Source of the DNA: Misgurnus anguillicaudatus
Taxonomy: Eukaryota > Chordata > Actinopteri > Cypriniformes > Cobitidae
DNA length: 64,000 nt
Assembly (NCBI RefSeq): GCF_027580225.2
Contig: NC_073348.2
Location: 21,844,501-21,908,500, forward strand
Reading direction: 5' to 3'
This document shows positions 13,364 through 24,509 of this stretch, piece after piece (the first letter of the stretch is position 1; every line of letters starts with the position of its first letter). The position numbers and the translations under genes are program-made. Under the pieces are notes generated by a model. That model did not search any database. It saw only the letters and a program-made list of their open reading frames with translations, and was not told the DNA's origin.

Positions 13364-14732
13364 AGGATAATTCCGGTATTTAACACTTTGAGTCTCATTT
13401 CTGGTTTGTTTTGGATGAACTACAGTGATGGACACAGAAATTTTGACAATGGGTCGTGTCTTGAGTTTTTGACTCGTTTATAAGCGTCTCTTGACTGCTT
13501 TAGAATGGAAGTCAATGGCCATGCACAAACATGTCATTAAAACAACACTTAACGTTCATTTTCAAAACTGTGCTACTCACCGAGTGGTTCGTGGTGTTCG
13601 TTGATGATTAAAAACAAGTTGTGTAGCGAAATACAGTTTCTGTCGTGTTTTATTTGGCATTTTGTAAAATTCCATTGACTTCTCTTGGAAGACTGTTTGC
13701 TCGCTGATATATCACTCCGCCGCCGGGAAACAGAAAAGGGTCTGTTTGTTTTTACATGTGGTTGCAGTTTTTTCGCTCGGTTTCTCTCAGAAGAAATTTT
13801 CCCCATATTTGTAGGGCTGGACCAGAATATTCGAATATTTGTTCCGTGGGTTGACATTCGATTTTTAGTTTTGAGATTCGAATATATATATAAATATTTT
13901 ACAGCGTTAATGCAGAGCTTTTGCCAAGCAGGAAGTGCGCTTCACGCTCCCGCTCTATAGGTGGCGCAGACAGACCAACATCCATTGCCAACAGCCATCA
14001 AACGGCACCAGTGTGGAAGAGATCGCCTTGAACTTAAAGCACGCTTCCTGCTTTGGCATTTACGCTAATAGTGTTGTAAATAACGTTCAGTGTCTTGCAA
14101 AAACTGATTGATTTGGTTCACAAGATGTCAATATGTCACACTGAGTTATGGGGGATTACTGTTGTATTGGATATATATGCTTTAGCTCTTAAAGTGTGCG
14201 GATCTGTTGACTTGCATGACGGAGCACCGGGGTTTCTGCAAAATATCTTCTTTATTGTTCTGCCGATGAAAAAAAAACATATTGGATGGTGTAAGTGTTA
14301 TAAATAAACTTGATTTTAAAAGTATGCTACCGTTTTATTACAGTTTGTTGGACTACGTTCATTTATGCTTCAGACTCAAATATAGAGCGGAAGTACATAC
14401 GCGGTTGTGAGGTATCTGAAAAAATAGTTCCACTATAGCAAATAACACGGATTGAAATCATACATTGCGCCAATATATTTGTTTTTAATCATCAACGAAC
14501 ACCACGAACCACTCGGTGAGTAGTACAGTTTTGAAAATGAACGTTAAGTGTTGTTTTAATGACATGTTTGTGCATGGCCATTGACTTCCATTCTGAAGCA
14601 GTCAAGAGACGCTTCTAAATGAGTCGAAAAGTCAAGACTCGACCCATTGTCAAAATTTCTGTGTCCATCACTGTAGTTCATCCAAAACAAACCAGAAATG
14701 AGACTCAAAGTGTTAAATACCGGAATTATCCT
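13364..14732. mobile_element. Long-TIR TTAA element (1.37 kb) nested in T2
   Basis: It is flanked by TTAA at 13360-13363 and 14733-14736. Near-identical inverted arms of about 250 bp begin AGGATAATTCCGGTATTTAA and run to the region of CGAACACCACGAACCACTCG. The centre (about 13620-14480) includes gene-poor AT-rich DNA. No transposase was recognised. TTAA plus long arms suggests a piggyBac-like non-autonomous element. Confidence 0.8.
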
Positions 14733-14931
14733 TTAACTTAATAGGCTGTGAGTCTGAAGCGGGAGGAATTATGATAATGTCGGTCTCGTCTACATCACCA
14801 ATCCCAGGAAATAAACTGTTACCGACAATCCGTGTGTTTGTTGTAGTCCGAGAAAAGAGATTTATGTTTGAGATGATAACTCATCGATTACTTTCGGGTT
14901 TACCTTTTGCATATCATTAACATGTACTAAT

Positions 14932-15365
14932 TATAGGCCTTCTTGGGTTCAAAGAAATGTACCCGACCTGAAATGACCTGAATGACTTTATACCCGAACC
15001 CGATGAGCATAAATATATTTTTTTTTAAAGAAAGATCCGACCCGAGACAAACCCGAGAAAATTAGACCCGAGACCGACCCAACCCAGTGGCAATTTTTTT
15101 TAACCCGACTGGACCCGAATGTAAACGGCACCGACGTGTGTGCAGTCTGCAGCCCCGCACGCAGCAGTTAGATAGAAAAAACAGTTCGGGTCATCGGTTC
15201 CATTCAGCAAAAACACATTAATTTTTAATTACCTGAGACCCGATGACGCTAATATTATACCCGACCCGTGTCCGGGGCACACGTGAAACTTTTAGACCCG
15301 GACCCGATCGGGTCTCGGGTCGGCCCTCAGGTTTTCGGATCCAAGTAGACCGATAAAGATCTCTA
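14932..15365. mobile_element. hAT-like MITE with 8-bp duplication, nested in T2
   Basis: An 8-bp direct repeat GTACTAAT lies at 14924-14931 and 15366-15373. The family copy near 30.2 kb lacks this insert and has a single such site, so the empty site confirms the insertion. The interior is rich in ACCCGA/CGGGTC motifs. Terminal repeats are degenerate. Confidence 0.7.
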
Positions 15366-15488
15366 GTACTAATACACACCAAAGGAAATGTAAAATTGTG
15401 AATCGGACGATAGGTGCTCTTTAATTTAAAATATTAAGGCAACCAGATTACTTATTTAAGTTGAACCAACAAATCCTTTTCTACAGTA

Positions 15489-16416
15489 AAAGATCCAAAA
15501 ATCCATAAATATGCAAAGAATGAAAATAGTGAGGTTAATACAGATCTGCTGTGTAGAAAGTACACTATAAATTTAATATGGTGACCTTTAGCTTGTAAAA
15601 ATATGTTTGGCATACAGTTATGCAAATTAGAAATTGTAAAAATGAAATTATGTAGCCTGTAGTAACAAAATAAGGTAAAATGCTGCTCCCACAGTCACTT
15701 GAATTATTAAAAACAAATAATTATAATAATTCTCCTGAGGGACCTTGCTCTCAATCCCCAAGAAAACAAAGCATAGACTATTCTTGCTGTCTTTTTAACA
15801 AAACCCTGTTAGAAAATTAAAAGCATGAGCAATCTCCAGGTGGCGAACGCTACTACTTCACTAAACCGTGAAATAACGTGAAAGCGGAATCATCGGACTT
15901 GCCAAACTGAGGCAAATAAAATGACAGATGTTTTGTTGACAAGCCTCATGATGTGTGGCAGCAGTTCACTTCAGAAGCCTCTGCATGGAGAGGACTTCAG
16001 CATGTCAGTGAATGCTTTTACATGCACAGAATAAGCAGATAACTATAAAAAATCTTTGGGGGTGAACATACCCAACGTTTGCCACAAGCTGGGTCCCAAT
16101 CTGGAGGTCTGCTATCTACACAAAGAATCATATGATGCTGGGATTGGGTTTGCAGGAACAGGACATATGGAACTAAAAGCAAAATCTCTTTGTAAAAGCA
16201 AAGGAAAGCATGAATCAGTCCTAGCCGGCATGGTACAAGAGAAAAGGTTCATTTAAAATTTGAGAATTATAGATTGTATGCCTGATTTAAGTCTCAAGTC
16301 TCAATTTATTTATAAAGCGCAATTAAAAACAACTACAGTTGACCAATGTACTGTACAATGATATAAAAAACAAATATACACACAACATAAACATCAGACA
16401 ACAAATAACATCACAA
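15489..16416. other. Unassigned AT-rich DNA
   Basis: No element ends or convincing genes were seen. A 66-codon frame at 16056-16256 has no recognisable domain. A short tract near 16285-16330 (TTTATAAAGCGCAATTAAAA) resembles a fish repeat tail but is too short to assign. Confidence 0.35.
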
Positions 16417-17944
16417 GTCATAGGCAGTGGCGCCCCCAAGGGGGGGCCAGGAGGGGCCGCGGCCCCCCCATAAAAGTCACTGGCCCCCCCAGTGGCCCCC
16501 CCAAACAGAATGAGATTTAAAAAATTTTTTTTTTTTTTTTTTTGATTTTTAGATTGAAATAATAGTAGTAATATGTATTCATTAAAATGTACACTAAAAG
16601 CACTATGTAAAAAAATAAAATACATTTGTATAATGTGTTAAATAGAATACAACCTTAACCCCTCCCCTCTCCTTTACCCGCGATTACGCGCAGCCGCACT
16701 ACCATCCATGTGACGTACACGTGACGTCCTGTTCGCTCCTGTTCAGCCATTGCATGCATAACAGAAGAAACTCACAAACTAGTAAGTAAAACTCAGTTAA
16801 TTCTACGTTATATAAAGCATATTGTTTCAACTTAGATAATCACTGTCAGGGTTTAAATTGGGCTGGGGTTATCCGGGGCTAAACCCCGGCACCAGAGACG
16901 TCATGCCCATTCAAACTGACCCTCGGTTTTTGAGCCAACTGGATTTTGCATGCAACCTCAAAATCAAAGAAGCATCGATTAATCTGTTACTTGTCTTTTA
17001 ATCTGTTTAATATGCGCAATATTATCAATTCTGTGCTGCATCCTTGTCACTTTCACTTGTCATTTTCGCTGCTTTGATCCTGTTAAATTTTTTTAATCTG
17101 GCGTCATCAGCGTCGGAGCGCGCTCACAAGCTTTGCTGTTGCATTTGGCTATCTGAGGAATTAAAACGTCTAAGAAACGCCCACAACATTTCCAAACCCC
17201 AGGACGGTAATGTGCAGTTAACCTCCTCTGTGTAGAAAATGTATAGTTTAAAATGTGACCGTCTGGATGTTATATTAGTAGAGATTTCTAGATTTATCTT
17301 CTTGGCACAACGCCAAAGTTCGCCAGAGTTCACGGGGGCGCAGAATCACACATGCTCACATACGAGGTAACATTTAATGCAAAAGTCCGTTACTCTAATA
17401 ATTTTATCTAAACATATTTTTTTATATCGTTATTGAACATTACAATCAATCACGTGGCTATAGCTTATGTCATTTTCGTTGTTTATGTACTTTATGGATT
17501 TAAAATTACATTAATTTCATAGGATAATGCAGTTGTTTTGCAAAATGCATTAATGACACAATTAGAAGTCATTAAACAAAACGTAAATATACAAAACATG
17601 CCGTTTCAGATGTAAATATGATGCCAATATGTCATAAATCCGATTGAATAGTATTTTATATAAAAGTTAGTCAACACTTTTGTTTTGGAGGTTTTTGCAT
17701 GAAGGCTGGGGCGCTCAGATTGTTAGAAATGTAAGTGCCATAGAAAAGACTGAGGAATCTATAATATTTCGTTTGATGTCTGTGTATGCACACATTTCTG
17801 TGAGCTGTGCACACTGTGCCCCCTTAAAAAAGCCCGGCACATAGGCTGAAGGTCTCGCTCTACTCTTGCCAGTGTACCCGCTGCACTTGTGCATGTGCAC
17901 TCGCTGCCTGCGGTGCCGCGGAGGGAATAATGTGTTTCCATTCA

Positions 17945-18121
17945 TTATGGGGCATACTCACCAAACGCAATTCAACGATTTGCGCGAGTAGATTACATAC
18001 AAAGTCAATGCAAAGACGCAATCAGACAGACGCGTCCTCGCAAGGGGCGATGCGAAATGCCAATGACGCGAATTGGGCTGCGCAATTGCCGAAAACACGC
18101 GCTTTTCCCTCCAAACGCGTC
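17945..18121. repeat. MITE A-related fragment within the hAT element
   Basis: From CATACTCACCAAACGCAATT onward this tract matches 3496-3660 (MITE A) over about 170 bp with scattered differences. It ends in the adjacent microsatellite, so its right end is missing. Confidence 0.65.
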
Positions 18122-18132
18122 TTTGTGTGTAT

Positions 18133-18210
<78 letters not shown>

Positions 18211-18213
18211 GAG
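18122..18213. repeat. Compound (TG)n/(GA)n microsatellite
   Basis: Roughly 48 bp of TG repeats passes directly into about 40 bp of GA repeats. It generates spurious open frames on both strands. Confidence 0.95.
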
Positions 18214-18576
18214 GTAAGATTGGTGCCCACGTCGAGAAAAGTTTATAGAAGACTAGAAACATGTTAAGGACTAAAGTATGTCACTCATTTAATTACAGTA
18301 TGTTAACTGGATAACACTGGATATAACTCATTGTATAGTTTAATAAAATAATGTATTTTAAATACACAAATCAAACGATGATCGGTCGATACTCATCTTT
18401 GATAGATTAATACTATTCCACCATCTGATCTTTCAATTATTTGCAGGCCAACAGGGAAAACTGTTGACCATTAGATTCAGGCATAATAATTTTTTTAATT
18501 GTGCCACCCTAAGATTTGTACTGGCCCCTTTGTGCCCCCCCATGAGAACAATCCTGGGGGCGCCACTGGTCATAGG

Positions 18577-19112
18577 CCTTTGTAAATGTTTTTAACTTTG
18601 ATTTGAAAATATGTAATGTTGGTGAATAAATCATGGATGCAGCTCTGAGCATTAAAAAACTGCATATACAAATGCATATTTGGGTTTATTTCTTAAGTTT
18701 TGTGTTCTTAAAGTAAAAATTGTTGAATCAAGAGTCATCACAAATAGCGTATTAGCTAAATTCATTTATAGCAACTTCTCACTAGTCAAGAAAATTGAAA
18801 TCAATTGTAAAATCAAGTTTTAAAATAATGTGGAAGTGCAACAAGGAATATAGTTGTGTTTTAGTGCTTTTGTAGAGAGCATCACCTCATGTGTTTGTTA
18901 TCTCACATGTGTGCAGCTCATGTTAAAAGTGCAATAAAAAATCTCTAAAACTAAGTTTGAAGAAAATCCTTATTTTTTTAAAACTGCAATTTCATAAAAC
19001 TGGTGTGAAAGTAGACTAGTGTTAAAAGAAATAACATATAAAATAGCATAACAACTATAGCATAATTATATATGCATGATGAGTGCTTATTGTGTTATGC
19101 AATCTTATATAT
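18577..19112. other. Unassigned AT-rich DNA
   Basis: Nothing recognisable was found between the hAT element and the foldback element. Confidence 0.4.
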
Positions 19113-19595
19113 ACGAAATTTCATTATATAGTCACATATTTTTTTTATTCTTTTTTCGTGCTATTATCACGAAATTTCGTGTTTTTTCGTGATCGTATAA
19201 CGAATTCCTTTTTTTGTGTGATTATCACGTATTGGTTACTCAACTGTTTTGTCCTATTTTCTTACCATTGTCGCTTCGGTTTAGGGTTAGATTTACATAA
19301 AATGACATCCCTAACCAAACCCAACTCTAACCCTAACGCCAGGTGACATATAAAAAAATAAATCAGAAAAAATAGTATAGATCAATATATAAAGTGACAT
19401 TCTAATGCAAGCACCAAATCTAACCCTAAACCGAAGCGACAATGGTTTAAAAAGAGGACAAAACAGTCAGGTAACCAATACGTGATAATCACACGAAAAC
19501 ATGAATTCGTTATACGATCACGAAAAAACACGAAATTTCGTGATAATAGCACGAAAAAGAATAAAAAATTACGTGACTATATCACAAAACTTTGT
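19113..19595. mobile_element. Foldback element with long inverted arms
   Basis: Two arms of about 210-230 bp are inverse copies of one another, beginning ACGAAATTTCATTATATAG at the left and ending CTATATCACAAAACTTTGT at the right. They include the palindrome CACGAAATTTCGTG and the tract GTCGCTTCGGTTTAGGGTTA. Short TAACCC-like motifs (19317-19335, 19420-19435) belong to the element. No target-site duplication is clear. Confidence 0.75.
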
Positions 19596-19832
19596 GAGAC
19601 TGGGTAGATTATTTATACCGATACTATTGTATTTGATGATAATAATTGTTCATATTAAAAATGCATTATAGTTTACTTTATTACTAGTTACTTAAAAAAT
19701 AGAATTGTGTTTTAATATGGTCAAGTAATTATTTTAATAATATTTTTTCTCACTGACAATAAATTGGATATTGTATATTTATTCTTACCAACTTACCCCT
19801 TAAAGGGGCAAACCCAGCCATTGGGTCAAATT

Positions 19833-20266
19833 CAGTGGCGGCTCGTGACTGCTCATCCGAGGGGTGCAAATTCAAAATAAGTGTCATGTGTGTTGCTTGT
19901 GTTTTCAAAATATGTGTTTGTTGCTTCATGTGAACCATGTGCATCACGTGTTTTGTCAAAATAAGTTGCGCTGCACACGTGTCAAAACCGTTTATGATTA
20001 AAGAGACGCTCACATTCACAAAATACACGCAAGACACTCCCTTAACAGTAAACTCTGATTACGCATGAGATTATGCGAAAACGTGAGCGTCTCTTTTATC
20101 ATAAACCCTTCAGATGCGTCTGCAGCAGGCACTCATTTTGACAAGAAACATGATGCACATAGGATCACTCGACGCGCAGAACATATATTTTGAAATTACA
20201 AACCACACACATGACGGGCTATATACATGTTGTGACGAACTCGAAAAAAAGTCACCGCCGCCACTG
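19833..20266. mobile_element. hAT-type MITE (434 bp)
   Basis: The ends CAGTGGCGGC and GCCGCCACTG are inverted repeats; the 8-bp direct repeat GTCAAATT lies at 19825-19832 and 20267-20274. The flanking DNA (ACCCAGCCATTGGG before it, CAACGCTGGGTTTTT after it) looks like an older fish MITE into which it inserted. Confidence 0.88.
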
Positions 20267-20274
20267 GTCAAATT

Positions 20275-21475
20275 AACAATGGGCTAAACAACACATCATT
20301 TTACAACCCAACATCACTTTTGAACCCAACGCTGGGTTTTTAATAAGCTGGTATTTTTAAAATTGTATATAGTATATAATGCAATGCGTGGCCTGTTTTA
20401 TTTATAGCTCTTCAAAACTCATGCATTTGAAAATTAAAAGCAATATATGACCACTGTTTCTGCTGAAGAAATGCACCTCATAATGTCCAGATGCACACAC
20501 AAAACAGCAGAGAAAATGGTGAATGAGAGACGATTGGGATGAGATTTGGAAGTGATGAGATCATCAGAGGGAATTATTTGCATAAGCAGCAGAAGGAATA
20601 GAGAACTTAAAATCAGTTACCCCTGTCCCATCTGTGTTATAGCAATTATGAAAGGACATTAAATGATATTGTTCCCTATTCCGACAATTGAACATTAATT
20701 AATTCACATTGAGAGATGGATTTAAAGCATAGCCAGCATTATTAGTACATTGTGAATAATTTCTGCTTCCCCTCTCACATTTATCATAGCTTGTTGTGTT
20801 TGTCTGGCTTGTAAATACTGATCATTTCATTCTGGGTCTTTAAAATGTCTGTGAAAAAATGGACAAACATTGGTCCCTGTGGTATACTTTCAAAAAGTAT
20901 TCCCTTGCACCTAAACAGAGCCAGCCCAAGCCTTTATGGGGCCCTAAGCAGAATTTTATTTGAGGGCCCCTTGGTGGCATCGAATACAATTGATTGACAA
21001 TTTTCAATTAGTGATAATTTGCACACTATAAATCTAACACTCTCATTATCAATTTTATAAGTTGTAGCTGTATTGCTTACATCATATCAATTTCATGGTG
21101 GGCGGGAACAGCAAGTGACGCAACTCCCCCCGTCTCATTTTAAGTTCGCTTCGTGGACTTTAGAGGCTGCAGTCTTCAAATACTGAGTTTTGCCTTCAAA
21201 GTCCACAGCCTTAGAAGGATCCAGGCCCTGAATTGGGATGCACATCCGAATCCAATGTTAGGTTAACTCCCTGTCTCCTGGGATACCTTATGTGTGAGCG
21301 TGCACGGGAAATGTGATTGGTCACGCCTGGTCGGGTTTGTAAAAATTAAATGGCGGCAAATTTAGTGTAAATAAAGTTTTTGTTTTACTTTTTACACCTT
21401 TTAATTGCATTTCTAGTGAGAAATTAGTATTGTAGTTTTTAAATATGATTATCACAAAGGTGCTCTCTGTTTATA
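20275..21475. other. Non-coding DNA with a possible decayed repeat
   Basis: No gene was seen. Around 20915-20980 the GC-rich tract CCAGCCCAAGCC...GGGGCCCTAAGCAGAATTTT resembles the end of an old hAT element, but no partner end was found. The rest is unassigned. Confidence 0.35.
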
Positions 21476-21679
21476 CACTGAAAAAAAATTATTCATTGAA
21501 TTTAATAATTTTTTTAAGGTAAGTGGTTGCAATCAATTTATTTAAGCTACATTTAAACAAAAGTTTTATATTTTATTGTACGTTACTAATCTTTTTTCTT
21601 TAAATGTAGCTTAAATAAATTGATTACAACCACTTACCTTAAAAAATGTATTAAATTCAATGAATCATTTTTTTCAGTG
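21476..21679. mobile_element. Palindromic Tc1/mariner-type MITE, copy 1
   Basis: This is an almost complete 204-bp palindrome with ends CACTGAAAAAAA and TTTTTTTCAGTG, flanked by TA (21474-21475, 21680-21681). The arms contain GGTAAGTGGTTGCAATCAAT and its complement. Confidence 0.9.
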
Positions 21680-21681
21680 TA

Positions 21682-22850
21682 TTTCAAACAGAATTCCTTT
21701 ACGCTGCCTATGAAGTCTGTCCGAATGAGTTTCTTAGAGCTGCCAAAGGTCTGACACCCTTATTAGACAGCCAGCTCAATCTTTTTGTGGGTCATTTTAA
21801 CCTAAAAGGTTCATGCTTGACCCAACATTTGTTTGCAAAACAACTAAAATGGGGTATTTTAGTGTGTATTATGCACACAGTTGCTGCCTGCATGTCAACA
21901 AACACCGCACGTGGGCTATGAGCAAAACATATTTATGGAAGCTTCCTCTATGGTCCATAAACAAATTATGTCGAGATGTCACACAAGAACATCTTGACTT
22001 TCAAATATTAAGGTTGAAGCAATGCTGCCTTTAGCAAACATCACCTCCGTTTGACATGTTTAGAGGAAGTGCCGTATGATGGGGTTGTTTGTTTGAACCT
22101 GAGGCTGCTTAAGCAAGAGGTTTATGTAAGGTCACTCCTGCGGGGTGTAATTGGACAGCAAACTGCCTCGCTAAACATGGCGGCTGCCATGCAGAGCACA
22201 TCCCGCACAAAAAGCTAATACAAAACATTCAGACAGCTCACTTTCTCACTCAATTACAGCAAAACTGACAGAAAAACTGTAAATAATTGTTTAATTTGGT
22301 TTAGCACACAACACAAACGGTCCAAATGCAGTCTCTATTTAATAAAGATATGCAACACTAGACATTAAAATGCATGTGGCACTTTGGGAAAATATTTTTT
22401 TTATTATCTGCAAAAGTTTTAATATGGGTAAATTGTTTTGTTAATTATTTAAATTGCATAAGCAAATAATACATGCTGGCCATACGGAGATTGCGCCGCA
22501 TATACCAGACATGCTTTTATTGTGTTGTTTAATTACAAAAATCCATCTCTTTCTGTTTAGATCTATAGCATTGTATCAAATACGTATAAACTGATTCCTG
22601 CATCATGAATAAAAAACTTTGTGGCCAGTCTATCATAATAAAAGTCCTTCCTACAGATAGAACATATAGGCTTACACAGTAACACTTAACACATTAGTTA
22701 CTGCATTAGCTAACTTTGAACAGTACATTTATTAGTTTATGTTAATGTTCATTTTAACAGCATTTATTTAATATTTTTTAAATCAAAAGTTGTAATTGTT
22801 AACAATAGTTAAAGCACAATGAAAGAGGGTCAGTCAGTGAGAAAAACATA
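21682..22850. other. Non-coding DNA, no element ends seen
   Basis: This is AT-rich DNA with scattered short frames. The better balanced tract at 22030-22260 is not repetitive in this window and may be ordinary unique sequence. Confidence 0.35.
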
Positions 22851-22855
22851 TTGGC

Positions 22856-23319
22856 TGTCAGGATTTGAGACAGAAGAACCCAATCGCAGACGATGACGGG
22901 GGTAAACAGAACACTTTATTTGACTCACAAGAAACAAAAACCCTCGTGGGGGCAAACAACATAAACTAAGACAAACTTGACACTGAACACGACTTAGACT
23001 AGACCTAGATATTTTAACTGGAAAACACACAACTGACAAGCAGGAACAATACAAAAAGATCCAGCACAGGACAAAAGACAAGAGGGAATTAAATAAGGAA
23101 AACTAAACAAGATAACAAGGTATGGACAGGTGAAGGGAGTTAACCAATAATTAATTATTAACGAGGAGACAAGGGGGCGGGGATATAAACGAGACACAGC
23201 AGCACACTACCCAAACAAAAGGCCATGTGCTGCCACACAAAACATGGGTACTGCCACGATCCTGCCCCATGACCATGAACAACTATGAACTATTATGAAA
23301 GACTGGCAGGATCATGACA
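22856..23319 (-). mobile_element. Solo LTR (464 bp)
   Basis: The unit reads TGTCATGATC...ATCCTGACA on the minus strand and is flanked by a perfect 5-bp direct repeat TTGGC (22851-22855 and 23320-23324), as expected for an LTR retroelement. Minus-sense signals fit an LTR: an AATAAA motif (complement of 22915-22920) near the 3' end. No internal retroviral-type sequence is adjacent, so the element was probably reduced by recombination between its LTRs. Confidence 0.85.
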
Positions 23320-23324
23320 TTGGC

Positions 23325-24092
23325 AAGATGAGAAATTGAAAAATCTTTTAAAAAAATTGTTTTTAAAGCATGGATCAGGTTTATTTCAATGCACAAAGTG
23401 TATTTATGTTAATTTTATGCAATAAAAAATACATTTGCACCATTTTTATGAAAGTTAAGACTGAATGGGCCTGAAAATGTCATATGGTGTAACCGCCAAT
23501 TGCGCCAAAGAATGAGAAATATTAAATATTTTATCCACCTTGATGGCATGTAAGCGTAATCATCATCATCATAAAAAAATCTTTTTCAAATATCATGTTA
23601 TTAGTTTTTTCCTAAATGTACATTTTAATGCATTTTTGTTATATTTGTCCTGACATAAATACATTTCTAAATAATCTTTGATAAATGATGTAAAACAGAT
23701 GTATAAAAACCTCTCATATTTCATTAAGCTAGGTGATTATATTTTATTCCACATTTTTTATGAATATATTTATATTTTCATTAAAAAAAACTAGTTACAC
23801 CAATTGTCGGTTACACCACACTGAAATTTTTGCATTTATCCCATAAAACCAGAAATTTTAGATTTGGTCCTCATAAAAGAGAATGTATGTAAGTAATCTG
23901 CAAATTTATTTTGAAATTTTAACCCTTTTACATTTAATTGAACCAAACGGACACAAAATAATTAACGTCACGTCATTGACCCATGAACAAAAAAATATAT
24001 ATATTAGCAAACTATATTACTTACTGTTAGTTTATAATAGCTAATGCATTTACTAACTAACACAATCTTACTTCAAAGTGTAACCTACACTA
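23325..24092. other. AT-rich non-coding DNA
   Basis: No gene or element ends were recognised in this stretch. Confidence 0.4.
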
Positions 24093-24094
24093 TA

Positions 24095-24292
24095 CACTAA
24101 AAAAAATGATTCATTGAATTTAATCAATTTTTTAAGGTAAGTGGTTGCAATCAATTTATTTAAGCTACATTTAAACAAAAGTTTTATATTTTATTTAACT
24201 TTACTAATCTTTTTTGTTTATCTTAAATAAATTGATTGCAACCACTTACCTTAAAAAAATTGATTAAATTCAATGAATCATTTTTTTCAGTG
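24095..24292. mobile_element. Palindromic Tc1/mariner-type MITE, copy 2
   Basis: This 198-bp palindrome is nearly identical to 21476-21679 and is also flanked by TA (24093-24094, 24293-24294). The only sizeable difference is a shorter central spacer. Confidence 0.9.
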
Positions 24293-24299
24293 TAAGATA

Positions 24300-24500
24300 G
24301 AAATGGTCCTTGGGGCAACACCCTTTAAAAGAGTCCTAAAATGTACCATTTAGATATAGACATGGTATACATTTGGTATCAGTAAATGTACTTTTGAGGT
24401 ACTAATATGCACTCTTTAATTTAAATACCTCTGAGACAATATGAACTATTTAGATACACAGTTGTATATTTTATAAAGAGTAGTACCACTTTTCTGACAG
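24300..24500. repeat. Interspersed repeat R1, copy 1
   Basis: Tracts such as CCTTTAAAAGAGTCCTAAAA and repeated GGTAC/GTACC motifs match the copies at 29890-30110, 38582-38715 and 54496-54662. It resembles a common fish MITE with ends around CTGTCACTGGGG; this copy is diverged. Confidence 0.55.
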
Positions 24501-24509
24501 TGTACAGTT

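Larger units (their letters stand above)
13058..15420. mobile_element. TTAA-flanked element (family T2), copy 1, itself twice interrupted
   Basis: It is bounded by TTAA at 13054-13057 and 15421-15424 with ends AGTGCACCTATTA and GATAGGTGCTCT. Its body matches, in inverse orientation, the uninterrupted copy at about 30176-30746: shared tracts include GATTGGCCAGCTAATCTGTA near 13245 and its complement near 30540. The comparison shows that 13364-14732 and 14932-15365 are insertions. Confidence 0.75.
12974..15488. mobile_element. Outer CACTGTA-ended MITE enclosing a nested cluster
   Basis: The left end CACTGTAAAAAATGTTGGAT and the complement of the right end (TACTGTAGAAAAGGATTTGT) are imperfect inverted repeats, followed on each side by a matching TCAACTTAAA tract. 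This is a common fish Tc1/mariner-like MITE end. Most of its interior is a later insertion (13058-15420). Boundaries are approximate. Confidence 0.5.
16425..18568. mobile_element. hAT-type DNA transposon, internally decayed (2.1 kb)
   Basis: The ends CAGTGGCGCCCCCA and TGGGGGCGCCACTG are perfect 14-bp inverted repeats. They are flanked by the perfect 8-bp direct repeat GTCATAGG (16417-16424 and 18569-18576), which is diagnostic of hAT. C-rich tracts follow both ends. There is no transposase frame of meaningful length; the interior contains a fragment related to MITE A (17945-18121) and a TG/GA microsatellite. Confidence 0.9.

Noticed and set aside
17958..18267. Leu-Ser and Thr-His repeat frames
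   Set aside because: Translation of the TG/GA microsatellite within the hAT element.
19317..19435. Interstitial telomeric repeats
   Set aside because: Only one or two TAACCC-like units, placed symmetrically in foldback arms.
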